A program made the translations under genes and the position numbers. The notes under the pieces were generated by a model. The model was not told the origin of the DNA, ran no database searches, and saw nothing but the letters and a program-made list of their open reading frames with translations. A stretch of DNA of 38,554 nucleotides from Streptomyces cyaneus (GTDB taxonomy: Bacteria > Actinomycetota > Actinomycetes > Streptomycetales > Streptomycetaceae): NCBI RefSeq assembly GCF_004028635.1, contig NZ_RQJW01000029.1:1-38554 (forward strand), read 5' to 3'. Positions 31,173-38,554 of this stretch are shown piece after piece (position 1 is the first letter of the stretch; every line of letters starts with the position of its first letter).

Positions 31173-31498
31173 GACACGCACCCTTTCTGTTCTGCGGCTC
31201 GCCGGGTCCGGAGAATCGGACCCGGCGGGTCATGCGGGACACCTTCATCGACTTTTCGTCGAATTGACGCTATCTATCATAACCGGTTCACGTCACTTTG
31301 ACGATGGCCATCGCGTCGATGTGACGTGAATCCCGCTGGGGGGCCTGCGTATTCCCGAATGAGACGTTTTCGCTTCGCGCGCCGTGTGCGAGCATGAAGA
31401 AGGACCGAAAGACAAGAGCCCGGCCCCGGAATGAATCCGCGGCCCCGCCGGTTGCAACCGTCGGCAAGCAGTCTCCGTACAACCCGGGAGAGATGTAG
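31173..31498. promoter_or_regulatory. Divergent region nadA / Fe-S carrier gene with a 44-bp dyad
   Basis: TTCACGTCAC (31287-31296) and GTGACGTGAA (31321-31330) are perfect arms around the perfect palindrome CGATGGCCATCG (31302-31313). A TATGAT box on the minus strand (31276-31281) is a fair -10 for nadA, which would place the dyad over its -35 region, as expected for a repressor site. A repressor sensing NAD status would make sense but is not shown. The rest of the 326 bp shows no gene. GGGAGAG before 31499 is the ribosome-binding site of the rightward gene. Confidence 0.5.
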
Positions 31499-31855
31499 AT
31501 GTCCGTATCGGACGAGACCAGCACCGCCACCGACGGCATCATCCTTAGTGACGCCGCCGCGGCCAAGGTCAAGGCCCTGCTCGACCAGGAAGGCCGCGAC
31601 GACCTCGCGCTGCGTGTCGCCGTTCAGCCCGGTGGCTGCTCCGGCCTGCGCTACCAGCTCTTCTTCGACGAGCGCTCGCTCGACGGCGACGTCGTCAAGG
31701 ACTTCGGCGGGGTCAAGGTCGTCACCGACCGCATGAGCGCTCCGTACCTGGGTGGCGCGTCCATCGACTTCGTGGACACGATCGAGAAGCAGGGCTTCAC
31801 GATCGACAACCCGAACGCGACGGGCTCCTGCGCCTGCGGCGACTCCTTCAGCTGA
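31499..31855 (+). CDS. erpA: Iron-sulfur cluster carrier, ErpA/IscA family
   Basis: This A-type carrier holds and hands Fe-S clusters to target enzymes. The 118-aa length is usual. The three conserved cysteines are present: C47 in VQPGGCSGLRYQL, and C111 and C113 in the GSCACGDSF C-terminal motif. Supporting motifs are ILSDAAAAKVKALL and MSAPYLGGASIDFVD. The ATG at 31499 follows GGGAGAG. It is divergent from nadA, a cluster-dependent enzyme, which suggests a functional link. It could equally serve cytochrome or other Fe-S targets. The 3' end shows a tandem duplication across the stop. Confidence 0.92.
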   Translation: MSVSDETSTATDGIILSDAAAAKVKALLDQEGRDDLALRVAVQPGGCSGLRYQLFFDERSLDGDVVKDFGGVKVVTDRMSAPYLGGASIDFVDTIEKQGFTIDNPNATGSCACGDSFS

Positions 31856-31883
31856 GCCCGGCTGTTCAGCCGAGCCCGGCTGA
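31848..31883. repeat. 18-bp tandem duplication across the Fe-S carrier stop codon
   Basis: ttcagctgagcccggctg (31848-31865) is followed by ttcagccgagcccggctg (31866-31883), which differs at one base. The first copy holds the TGA stop. In the second copy that base change removes the equivalent stop. Confidence 0.8.
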
Positions 31884-31890
31884 CACACGG

Positions 31891-31927
31891 GAAGGCGGCG
31901 ACCCCCTCCGACGGGGCCGCCGCCTTC
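31891..31927. terminator. Hairpin between the Fe-S carrier gene and the anchored-protein gene
   Basis: GAAGGCGGCG (31891-31900) pairs perfectly with CGCCGCCTTC (31918-31927), and an inner CCCC/GGGG pair extends the fold. It lies between convergent stops, so it likely works in both directions. Confidence 0.75.
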
Positions 31928-31943
31928 GTCTGTCCGGGGATCC

Positions 31944-33800
31944 CTACCGGGCCCCGGACGTCTGCGGTGCGTCCGGCAGCCGCGTCCCGGGCTTCTCCAG
32001 CGGGACCGCCTGCCCGTCCGTGCCCACGACCTTGCGGTCGCCGAGCGGCTCGTCCAGCTGCACGGTCTTGTGGAACACCTTGGCGATCATGATGCAGACC
32101 TTGTCCGGCTGGGAGGTCGCGGTCACCCGGACCGTCACCTCGTCCTCGCTCTCGCTCGCCGTCACCTTGTACTCGGCGCACACGCCGCCCGTGAAGGCCA
32201 CGGTCAGTTCCCTGCCCTCGACGGTGTAGCCGTCCACGGCCACGTTCCGCGTGACCGGCGCCGAGGTCGGCTCGTCCTTCGGCCCGGTCGGCCGCGGGCT
32301 CGGCTGCCCGGTCGGCTCCTCGGACGGCGCGGTGGAGGCCAGGTACTTCGGGTCGATCGCCGGATACGTCACGGTGAAGCCGTCCTGCGCGCCCGGCGCC
32401 CGCACCTCGAACAGCCAGGAAGGCACCAGCGTCTGCCGCGCGTCCACATAGTGCGAGGCCAGCCCGAACACCGCCTTCTCGACGGTGATGGTGTCCTTGC
32501 CCGGCGCACCCGTACCCGTCGACGCCTGCGAACCGCACGGCGCCTCGAGGCGGTCCTTCAGCGGTACGGGGCTGGCACAGCCGCCGATGCCCATGCGGTG
32601 GTCGGTCCCCGGCGCCGCATTCATCAGCCCGAGCGTCTTCTCGGCATCCAGCACGGGGTACGTGTCCCCCTTCACCGGCGCCTTCAACTGGCCGCTTCCG
32701 CCGACCACCTCACCCTGGGTGCTCACGGTCACCCCGGTCGTCCAACCGTAGGTGGGCAACCCGCCCACCAGGGGATTCGCGTTCACGACCCGCTGGGCGC
32801 CCATGAGCTGACTCGCGTCGAGCTTCGCGTCGTCCTGACCCACCGCCTTGAGAATCGGCGCGGCGGCCTGCTTCGCGGCGTCCTCGCTCACCGGGTCGGC
32901 GGCGGGGTCCGGGGCGTCCTTGCTGCAGACGGTGGTGCTCTCGCAGTTGTCGGTGCCGGGTGCGTACCGGTAGAACGTCCAGGTCCCCGGCGCCTGCTTG
33001 TTCACCTGCAGACTCGGCCCCGCCCCGTCCTGCGCCCCGACCCTCCAGGTCTGCCCCTGCGCCACCGGCTTCCCGTCCACTCCGAGCGCCTTGGCCAGCC
33101 GCGCGACCTCGTCCGCGCCGACCTCACCCTGAGCCCGGTACACCGGCGCCGAGCCGGGCCCGTCCGCGAGCTCGCCGTCGGCCTTGTAGGTGACGCCGTA
33201 CGGGTTGGGCTCCCCGGGTGCGATGCCGTTGGTGCCGCCGCCGTCGGTGTAGCCGTCGAGGTGCAGCGGCGGGGGAGTGCCACCGCCGGCCGCCCCCGAC
33301 GTCGTACCGCCGTCCGACCCTCCGGACGCACTCGCGGCGAGATAGGCCCCACCGCCGCCGACGAGCAGCACGGCAGCAGCGACGGAGGCGATGATCGCGG
33401 GGGAGCGGCGCCGGGAGCCGTCGCGGGCGTCGTCGTGCCGGTGGTCGGCGGCTGTGAGGCCGGGGCCGGGGGTCTCGGCTGCGGGAGCTGGGGCAGCCTC
33501 GGCCGAGACCGACGCCCCCTCCCTATCGTCCTCCTCCGCCGATGCATCCCCGGCCACGGTGGCTTCGGTGTCTGCGGCTTCGGTGGCCGCTGAGCCCGTT
33601 GCGGCCTCCGCGGCTCCTACGGCCTCGTCGGCCCCGCTGTCCTCGGCGTCCTCGGCGTCCTCGGGGCGAAGGGCTCCGTCCGCCGCCTCACCCTCGGCTC
33701 CGAGCCCCTCGGCGCCGACGGCACCCTTCTGCGCCCGTGCCTCCTCCGCGTCCTTGCCGGAGGCGCCCGTGTCGTCGTTCTCGGGTCGCTCGGTGTTCAC
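31944..33800 (-). CDS. Single-pass anchored protein with acidic cytoplasmic region, function unknown
   Basis: The 618-aa product has a very acidic, Ala/Glu-rich N-terminal region of about 130 residues, such as RPEDAEDAEDSGADEAVGAA. A basic stop, SRRRSP, and one TM helix (AIIASVAAAVLLVGGGGAYL, about 140-160) follow. The ~450-residue extracytoplasmic part has a Gly/Thr/Pro-rich spacer, paired cysteines (DNCESTTVC, GGCASPVPLKDRLEAPC), and a Pro-rich TEEPTGQPSPRPTGPK-like hinge before a final ~110-residue domain. The layout resembles anti-sigma-factor or sensor-type Streptomyces membrane proteins, but I recognise no family. The GTG at 33800 was chosen because AAGGAG lies 7 bp upstream. The frame reaches 33824. 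Confidence 0.8.
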   Translation of the reverse strand: MNTERPENDDTGASGKDAEEARAQKGAVGAEGLGAEGEAADGALRPEDAEDAEDSGADEAVGAAEAATGSAATEAADTEATVAGDASAEEDDREGASVSAEAAPAPAAETPGPGLTAADHRHDDARDGSRRRSPAIIASVAAAVLLVGGGGAYLAASASGGSDGGTTSGAAGGGTPPPLHLDGYTDGGGTNGIAPGEPNPYGVTYKADGELADGPGSAPVYRAQGEVGADEVARLAKALGVDGKPVAQGQTWRVGAQDGAGPSLQVNKQAPGTWTFYRYAPGTDNCESTTVCSKDAPDPAADPVSEDAAKQAAAPILKAVGQDDAKLDASQLMGAQRVVNANPLVGGLPTYGWTTGVTVSTQGEVVGGSGQLKAPVKGDTYPVLDAEKTLGLMNAAPGTDHRMGIGGCASPVPLKDRLEAPCGSQASTGTGAPGKDTITVEKAVFGLASHYVDARQTLVPSWLFEVRAPGAQDGFTVTYPAIDPKYLASTAPSEEPTGQPSPRPTGPKDEPTSAPVTRNVAVDGYTVEGRELTVAFTGGVCAEYKVTASESEDEVTVRVTATSQPDKVCIMIAKVFHKTVQLDEPLGDRKVVGTDGQAVPLEKPGTRLPDAPQTSGAR

Positions 33801-34006
33801 CGCATCGCTCCTTCGGCTGCGCACATGTCCCTTGACCCTGACCCGACCCTGTCAAAAGGCCGGCTGTCGGGTCGTATCCCGCATCCCCTTTACGGGGGAC
33901 AGCGATGGGACGCAGCGGGGGAGCGCACGGTTCCCTGAAAGGCGCCGATTCGGCCGCCGGAGTTCGATGATTCGGCCGCCGAAGGTGTTCAGCCGCCGTG
34001 GCCCGA

Positions 34007-34216
34007 TCAGTCGCCGTAGTCCGACATCGCGTCCAGCAGCCGCGCCGACTTCGGCGGCACGGTTACGCCATGGATGAGTGACGGGGAGATCGGACGGGAA
34101 AGGACACGGTCGGGAGCGGTCCAGTGGGGGGCCATCCGCGCGCAGTCACCGAGCAGTGACGCCAGGTCGACCTCCAGGTCGGCCGGAGCGGGGGCGTGGA
34201 CCTCGGTTTTCGTCAT
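34007..34216 (-). CDS. Small protein (69 aa), function unknown
   Basis: The product begins MTKTEVHAPAPADLEVDLAS and continues LLGDCARMAPHWTAPDRVLS, then a proline-containing end. There is no TM segment or signal. Codon bias fits a real gene and the start is ATG at 34216. There is no strong Shine-Dalgarno, so it might be leaderless or weakly translated. It is divergent from the PfkB kinase gene (131 bp between) and lies downstream of nothing obvious. I cannot assign a family. Confidence is moderate because of size. Confidence 0.6.
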   Translation of the reverse strand: MTKTEVHAPAPADLEVDLASLLGDCARMAPHWTAPDRVLSRPISPSLIHGVTVPPKSARLLDAMSDYGD

Positions 34217-34347
34217 AGCGGAACCGTAGGCACGCAGAAGCCCGCGAAGAAAGATCTACTATCGGGTAGTTTTGCCTGCTTCAGAGTCGCGGTCACGAAC
34301 GGTAGCGTGGACTGTCAACCCAACCTCCCCGCAGGAGACTCCACGCC

Positions 34348-35322
34348 GTGCGCATCGCAGTCACCGGCTCCATCGCCACCGACCACCTCATGACCTTCCC
34401 CGGCCGTTTCGCCGACCAGTTCGTCGCGGACCAGCTGCACACGGTCTCGCTCTCCTTCCTGGTCGACAATCTGGACGTACGCCGGGGCGGCGTAGGCGCG
34501 AACATCGCCTTCGGCATGGGACAGCTGGGCACGCAGCCGATCCTGGTCGGCGCCGCGGGCTCCGACTTCGACGAGTACCGGGCCTGGCTGGACCGGCACG
34601 GCGTCGACACCGACTCGGTCCGTATCTCCGAGACCCTGCACACCGCCCGCTTCGTCTGCACCACCGACGCCGACCACAACCAGATCGGCTCCTTCTACAC
34701 CGGTGCGATGAGCGAGGCCCGCCTGATCGAGCTGAAGACCGTCGGCGACCGCGTCGGCGGCCTCGACCTGGTCCTCATCGGCGCCGACGACCCCGAGGCG
34801 ATGCTCCGCCACACGGAGGAGTGCCGCTCCCGCCAGATCCCCTTCGCCGCGGACTTCTCCCAGCAGATCGCCCGCATGAACGGCGACGAGATCCGGATAC
34901 TGCTGGACGGAGCGACGTACCTCTTCTCGAACGAGTACGAGAAGGGCCTCATCGAGTCCAAGACCGGCTGGACGGACGAGGAGATCCTGTCCAAGGTCGG
35001 CCACCGCGTCACGACCCTCGGCTCGCGCGGCGTACGCATCGAGAGCGTCGGCGAGGACCCGATCGAGGTCGGCTGCCCGGAGGAGGAGCGCAAGGCCGAC
35101 CCCACGGGTGTCGGCGACGCCTTCCGCGCCGGGTTCCTGTCGGGCCTCGCCTGGGGCGTCTCGCTGGAGCGGGCCGCGCAGGTCGGCTGCATGCTGGCGA
35201 CGCTCGTCATCGAGACCGTCGGCACGCAGGAGTACCAGCTGCGCCGGGCGCACTTCATGGACCGCTTCACCAAGGCGTACGGGGACGCTGCCACTGAGGA
35301 GGTTCGCAAGCACCTCGGCTGA
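34348..35322 (+). CDS. PfkB-family carbohydrate/nucleoside kinase (adenosine-kinase-like)
   Basis: The 324-aa ribokinase-fold enzyme shows the PfkB signatures. RRGGVGANIAFGMGQLG is the substrate-binding GG region, and DPTGVGDAFRAGFLSGLAWG carries the anion-hole GxGD with the catalytic Asp. The N-terminus, MRIAVTGSIATDHLMTFPGR, and SFYTGAMSEARL resemble actinobacterial adenosine kinases such as the one from Mycobacterium, so purine nucleoside or ribose-type substrates are likely. This is family-based inference. The start is GTG at 34348 preceded by CAGGAGA. It converges on the cysteine desulfurase fusion gene, with a dispersed repeat between. Confidence 0.9.
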   Translation: MRIAVTGSIATDHLMTFPGRFADQFVADQLHTVSLSFLVDNLDVRRGGVGANIAFGMGQLGTQPILVGAAGSDFDEYRAWLDRHGVDTDSVRISETLHTARFVCTTDADHNQIGSFYTGAMSEARLIELKTVGDRVGGLDLVLIGADDPEAMLRHTEECRSRQIPFAADFSQQIARMNGDEIRILLDGATYLFSNEYEKGLIESKTGWTDEEILSKVGHRVTTLGSRGVRIESVGEDPIEVGCPEEERKADPTGVGDAFRAGFLSGLAWGVSLERAAQVGCMLATLVIETVGTQEYQLRRAHFMDRFTKAYGDAATEEVRKHLG

Positions 35323-35369
35323 GGCCGGGTGCGACTACGTGTCTGCCTCGGCGGGTGCGTCGTCGTGTG

Positions 35370-35413
35370 CGGGTGCGTGGGGGGCTGGTCGCGCAGTTCC
35401 CCGCGCCCCTGAG
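35370..35413 (-). repeat. Dispersed hairpin repeat copy D (inverted orientation)
   Basis: The sequence gggtgcgtggggggctggtcgcg then cagttccccgcgcccctgag is the reverse complement of the core in copies A and E. It lies between the convergent kinase and desulfurase genes. Confidence 0.75.
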
Positions 35414-35418
35414 GTGGG

Positions 35419-36795
35419 TCAGCTCACCCGGCGGACAAGGTAAGCCGTTCCTTCTGCCGCCGGCTCCTCTCCTACGTATTCCTGGCCCCGCATCTCGCAC
35501 CACGCCGGGATGTCCAGCCGGGCCGCCTCGTCGTCCGACAGGACCCGCACCAGCCCACCCACCGGCACATCGCCGATGACCTTCGCCAGCTCGATGACCG
35601 GGATCGGGCAGCGCTTGCCGAGGGAGTCCACGACCAGGACGTCGTCCCGTACGACCGTCTCGGCGACCGGCGCCCCCAGCTTCTCCCGCACCGCGGTCAC
35701 CGCCCCGGGCAACACCTCCAGGAACCGCTCGACGTCCTCCTCCGCCGTCCCGAACGGCAGGGACACCCGCACGTTCCCCTCGCTCAGCACGCCCATCGCC
35801 TTCAGCACATGGCTGGGCGTCAGCGTGCTGCTCGTGCAGGACGAACCGGAGGAGACCGAGAACCCGGCACGGTCCAGTTCGTGCAGCAAAGCCTCTCCGT
35901 CGACATAGAGACAGGAGAAGGTGACGATGCCGGGAAGGCGTCGCACCGGATCGCCGACCACCTCCACATCCGGCACCAGCCCCGGCACCCGCGCCCGGAT
36001 CCGCTCCGTCAGCTCCCGCAGTCGTACCGCCTCTTGGGCCGCCTCCGCCTGCGCGGCACGCAGCGAGGCCGCCGCCGCGACGATCGCCGGGATGTTCTCG
36101 AACCCGGCCGCCCGCCCCGACTCACGCTCGTCCACGGGCCCTTGCGCAGCGAACCGCACCCCTTTCCGTACGACGAGCAGCCCGACCCCCGACGGCCCAC
36201 CCCACTTATGGGCACTCCCGGTCAACACCGACCAGTCCCCGTCGACCCGCCCCCACCCGAGCGACTGCGCCGCATCCACCAGCAACGGCACCCCGGCCTC
36301 CCGGCACACGGCAGCCACTTCGGCGACCGGCTGCTCCGTCCCGACCTCGTGGTTGGCCGACTGAAGACAGGCGAGCGCGGTGTCCGGCCGAAGCGCATCC
36401 GCGTACGCGCCCACACTCACCGCCCCCGCACGATCCACCGCGACCTGCGTGACGGAACCGCCCCCGGCCTCGTGCGTGTCAGCCGCATGGAGCACAGAGG
36501 AGTGTTCGACGGCAGACACAATCAGGTGACGCCCGACCCGCCGCCGCCCGGCCAACACCCCGGCGACACCCGAGTGGACGGCCTTCGTCCCCGATGAGGT
36601 GAACACCAACTCATCGGCCCGGCACCCCACAGCCTCGGCAGCCGCCTCCCGAGCCGCATCCAGCAGCATCCGAGCCCGCCGCCCTTCCCGATAGAGACGG
36701 GCCGGATCGGCCCACCCCTCATCAAGGGAGGCCAGAAGAGCCTGCCGAGCAACAGGATGAAGAGGAGCACTGGAAGCAGCGTCAAAGTAGGACAC
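35419..36795 (-). CDS. Cysteine desulfurase fused to a TusA-like sulfur-carrier domain
   Basis: The 458-aa product joins a NifS/IscS-type PLP enzyme (about 1-380), which takes sulfur from cysteine, to a TusA/SirA-like carrier domain (about 385-458). In the first part are the fold start MSYFDAASSAPLHPVARQAL, HxxS segment VSAVEHSSVLH, LVDAAQSLGWG, PLP Lys197 in SAHKWGGP, and the mobile catalytic Cys320 in SVSSGSSCTSS. The second part has the TusA signature CPIP, with Cys396 (GKRCPIPVIELAKV), and EAARLDIPAWCEMRGQ. The fusion suggests direct persulfide handover from C320 to C396, possibly for tRNA thiolation or molybdopterin. The target is not known. The start is ATG at 36795. It is divergent from ctaC. 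Confidence 0.92.
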   Translation of the reverse strand: MSYFDAASSAPLHPVARQALLASLDEGWADPARLYREGRRARMLLDAAREAAAEAVGCRADELVFTSSGTKAVHSGVAGVLAGRRRVGRHLIVSAVEHSSVLHAADTHEAGGGSVTQVAVDRAGAVSVGAYADALRPDTALACLQSANHEVGTEQPVAEVAAVCREAGVPLLVDAAQSLGWGRVDGDWSVLTGSAHKWGGPSGVGLLVVRKGVRFAAQGPVDERESGRAAGFENIPAIVAAAASLRAAQAEAAQEAVRLRELTERIRARVPGLVPDVEVVGDPVRRLPGIVTFSCLYVDGEALLHELDRAGFSVSSGSSCTSSTLTPSHVLKAMGVLSEGNVRVSLPFGTAEEDVERFLEVLPGAVTAVREKLGAPVAETVVRDDVLVVDSLGKRCPIPVIELAKVIGDVPVGGLVRVLSDDEAARLDIPAWCEMRGQEYVGEEPAAEGTAYLVRRVS

Positions 36796-36824
36796 ACCTC
36801 AACGCTAAACGTCCGGCAACTGGG

Positions 36825-36877
36825 GCGCCCCAAAGGGGCGCGGGGAACTGCGCGACCAGCCCAAAACAACCCGCAGC
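36825..36877 (+). repeat. Dispersed hairpin repeat copy E
   Basis: gcgccccaaaggggcgcggg, then gaactgcgcgaccagcccaa and acaacccgcag, is the same core as copy A. It sits about 30-82 bp upstream of the desulfurase start, between the divergent desulfurase and ctaC genes. Confidence 0.8.
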
Positions 36878-36945
36878 CGCCAAACCAGCGAACCACCCCA
36901 CCCAGTAGGCACCCCTCCCCGCGAACCCTCGGAGAGCGTCGGCTA

Positions 36946-36974
36946 GGGTTTGGTCCGCATAAACATCCAAACCC
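36946..36974 (+). promoter_or_regulatory. Inverted repeat in the ctaC promoter region
   Basis: GGGTTTGG (36946-36953) and CCAAACCC (36967-36974) are perfect 8-bp arms with a 13-nt spacer, 86-114 bp before ctaC. A TAGGGT box (36944-36949) that could be a -10 element overlaps its left arm. This could be an operator for cytochrome oxidase expression; the role is inferred from position. Confidence 0.45.
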
Positions 36975-37059
36975 CTGCCCGACGCAGGGCGGCGACCGAC
37001 CAGCGAGAAGGCCAGGCCGCAGCCATACCGCGCGGGCGAGACTCTCGGGAAGGCGCTAC

Positions 37060-38025
37060 GTGAGTCCCAACGGCTCCGACCGCTCGCCGCGGCGCCCGAT
37101 GCGGCGGAAGCTGCTGCAGGCAATGACTGCGGGCCTGGTCCTGGCGACAGCCACCGGTTGCTCGTACAACTGGGAAGACTTCCCTCGCCTTGGTATGCCC
37201 ACCCCGGCCACGGAAGAGGCTCCGCGGATCCTCTCCCTCTGGCAGGGTTCCTGGGCGGCGGCGCTCGCCGTCGGCGTGCTGGTGTGGGGCCTCATCCTGT
37301 GGAGCGCCATCTTCCACCGGCGTAGCCGCACCAAGGTCGAGGTCCCCCCACAGACCCGGTACAACATGCCGATCGAGGCGCTGTACACGGTGGTCCCGCT
37401 CATCATCGTCTCGGTGCTGTTCTACTTCACGGCACGCGACGAGTCGAAGCTCCTCAGCCTCAAGGACAAGCCCGACGTCACCATCAACGTCGTCGGCTAC
37501 CAGTGGAGCTGGGGCTTCAACTACGTCGAGCCCGTCGAGGGTTCCACCGGCGACGCGAAGACCGACAAGAACCTGGCCGCCATTCCGGACCGGTTCAAGG
37601 AGGACTTCCCGGCGAACGCCGGCGGTGTCTACGACGTCGGCACCCCCGGCACCCGGAACCAGGACACGGGCAACCCGGGCCCGACCCTGTGGCTGCCCAA
37701 GGGCAAGACGGTCCGCTTCGTCCTCACCTCGCGTGACGTCATCCACTCCTTCTGGGTGGTGCCGTTCCTGATGAAGCAGGACGTCATCCCGGGCCACACC
37801 AACGCCTTCGAGGTGACCCCCAACAAGGAGGGCACCTTCCTGGGCAAGTGCGCCGAGCTGTGCGGCGTCGACCACTCCCGGATGCTGTTCAACGTGAAGG
37901 TCGTCTCCCCCGACGAGTACGAGCAGCACCTCAAGGACCTCGCCAAGAAGGGGCAGACCGGTTACGTTCCCGCCGGCATCGCGCAGACGAGCCACGAGAA
38001 GAACCGGGAGACGACAAACCTGTGA
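37060..38025 (+). CDS. ctaC: Cytochrome c oxidase subunit II (aa3-type)
   Basis: Subunit II takes electrons from cytochrome c at the binuclear CuA centre on the outer face. The 321-aa product begins with a lipoprotein-type signal (LVLATATGC, about residue 34), followed by two TM helices (AAALAVGVLVWGLILWSAIF and EALYTVVPLIIVSVLFYFTA). The cupredoxin domain then shows the aromatic patch YQWSWGFNY and the CuA ligands: His in VIHSFWVVPF and the cluster GKCAELCGVDHSRM. An actinobacterial insert (EGSTGDAKTDKNLAAIPDRF) is present. The GTG at 37060 has GGGAAGG 6 bp upstream. Its stop overlaps the ctaD GTG (GTGA), so the two are translationally coupled. Confidence 0.95.
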   Translation: MSPNGSDRSPRRPMRRKLLQAMTAGLVLATATGCSYNWEDFPRLGMPTPATEEAPRILSLWQGSWAAALAVGVLVWGLILWSAIFHRRSRTKVEVPPQTRYNMPIEALYTVVPLIIVSVLFYFTARDESKLLSLKDKPDVTINVVGYQWSWGFNYVEPVEGSTGDAKTDKNLAAIPDRFKEDFPANAGGVYDVGTPGTRNQDTGNPGPTLWLPKGKTVRFVLTSRDVIHSFWVVPFLMKQDVIPGHTNAFEVTPNKEGTFLGKCAELCGVDHSRMLFNVKVVSPDEYEQHLKDLAKKGQTGYVPAGIAQTSHEKNRETTNL

Positions 38026-38554
38026 GCATCCTCAACGAACCCCAGGGTGCCGCGGCAGCTGAGGACTCGTACGAGAACGAGCTGCCGGTCAGGCGCAAGC
38101 AGCCCGGCAACGTCGTGGTCAAGTGGCTCACCACCACCGACCACAAGACGATCGGAACGCTGTACCTCGTCACGTCGTTCGCGTTCTTCGTGATCGGTGG
38201 CGTGATGGCGCTGCTCATGCGTGCCGAGCTGGCCCGTCCGGGCCTGCAGATCATGTCGAACGAGCAGTTCAACCAGGCGTTCACGATGCACGGCACGATC
38301 ATGCTGCTGATGTTCGCGACGCCGCTGTTCGCCGGCTTCGCGAACTGGATCATGCCGCTGCAGATCGGCGCGCCCGACGTGGCGTTCCCGCGGCTGAACA
38401 TGTTCGCCTACTGGCTGTACCTCTTCGGCTCGCTCATCGCGGTCGGCGGCTTCCTCACCCCGCAGGGTGCGGCCGACTTCGGCTGGTTCGCCTACAGCCC
38501 GCTGTCGGACGCGGTCCGCAGCCCGGGCATCGGCGCCGACATGTGGATCATGGG
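38022..38554 (+). CDS. ctaD: Cytochrome c oxidase subunit I, N-terminal part
   Basis: The catalytic heme a/a3-CuB subunit of the proton-pumping oxidase runs off the right edge; 177 codons are here. The sequence starts MSILNEPQGAAAAEDSYENE. It has the conserved WLTTTDHKTIGTLYL before TM1, GTMHG-type heme a ligand region (FTMHGTIMLLMFATPL), MPLQIGAPDVAFPRLNMF, and YWLYLFGSLIAVGGF. The start is GTG at 38022, overlapping the ctaC stop. Loop residues GWFAYSPLSDAVRSPGIG are typical of actinobacterial CtaD. Confidence 0.95.
   Translation, partial: MSILNEPQGAAAAEDSYENELPVRRKQPGNVVVKWLTTTDHKTIGTLYLVTSFAFFVIGGVMALLMRAELARPGLQIMSNEQFNQAFTMHGTIMLLMFATPLFAGFANWIMPLQIGAPDVAFPRLNMFAYWLYLFGSLIAVGGFLTPQGAADFGWFAYSPLSDAVRSPGIGADMWIM

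Noticed and set aside
1..38554. tRNA, rRNA, transposase, integrase or prophage genes
   Set aside because: None seen on either strand. The window is core-type DNA with uniform codon use, and the only mobile-looking items are the short dispersed repeats.

Overview
This window is chromosomal DNA from a Streptomyces or very close actinomycete. The evidence is very high G+C with strong third-position GC bias, frequent GTG starts, GTGA/ATGA start-stop overlaps, typical streptomycete gene content, and several copies of short palindromic repeats that are common between Streptomyces genes. From memory, the gene order resembles the core region of S. coelicolor that runs from the sucB/lpd/pepA genes to the ctaC/ctaD genes. 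I could not check this by alignment.

Layout. 1-3989, minus strand: central metabolism, namely lpd followed by an E2 acyltransferase cut by the window edge, then pepA. 4346-10986, plus strand: a five-gene exopolysaccharide cassette. It encodes a secreted Agd3-type (CE18) deacetylase, a PelF-type GT4 glycosyltransferase, a 12-TM membrane protein, a spherulin-4/GH135-like protein and a GH114 lipoprotein. The last four are joined by start-stop overlaps. 11018-17350: late cobalamin genes cobS, cobT and an MBL-cobU fusion, interleaved with two membrane proteins, a methyltransferase and a 70-aa protein. 17402-20650: an HtrA-like lipoprotein protease, about 720 bp of a 24-copy degenerate 30-bp tandem repeat, a methyltransferase and a DUF3043 membrane protein. 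20987-24297: PspA, PspAA and a NarL-type two-component pair. 24514-29950: a large RND exporter and a Ser/Thr kinase with a PQQ-like sensor domain. 29988-31855: divergent nadA and an ErpA/IscA-type gene. 31944-36795: an anchored acidic protein, a 69-aa protein, a PfkB kinase and a cysteine desulfurase fused to a TusA domain. 37060-end: ctaC and the start of ctaD.

The most interesting part is 4346-10986. Its products resemble, family by family, the galactosaminogalactan machinery of Aspergillus (Agd3, Sph3, Ega3) combined with the PelF polymerase of bacterial Pel systems. The inferred job is synthesis, export, deacetylation and trimming of a secreted, partly deacetylated amino-sugar polymer. 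No PelD, PelE or sugar epimerase gene is nearby. A dispersed repeat lies in frame inside the 12-TM gene. Other structure not explained by genes includes the 30-bp array, a family of dispersed hairpin repeats, several promoter dyads (before nadA, ctaC, the RND gene and pspA), and two short tandem duplications that span stop codons.
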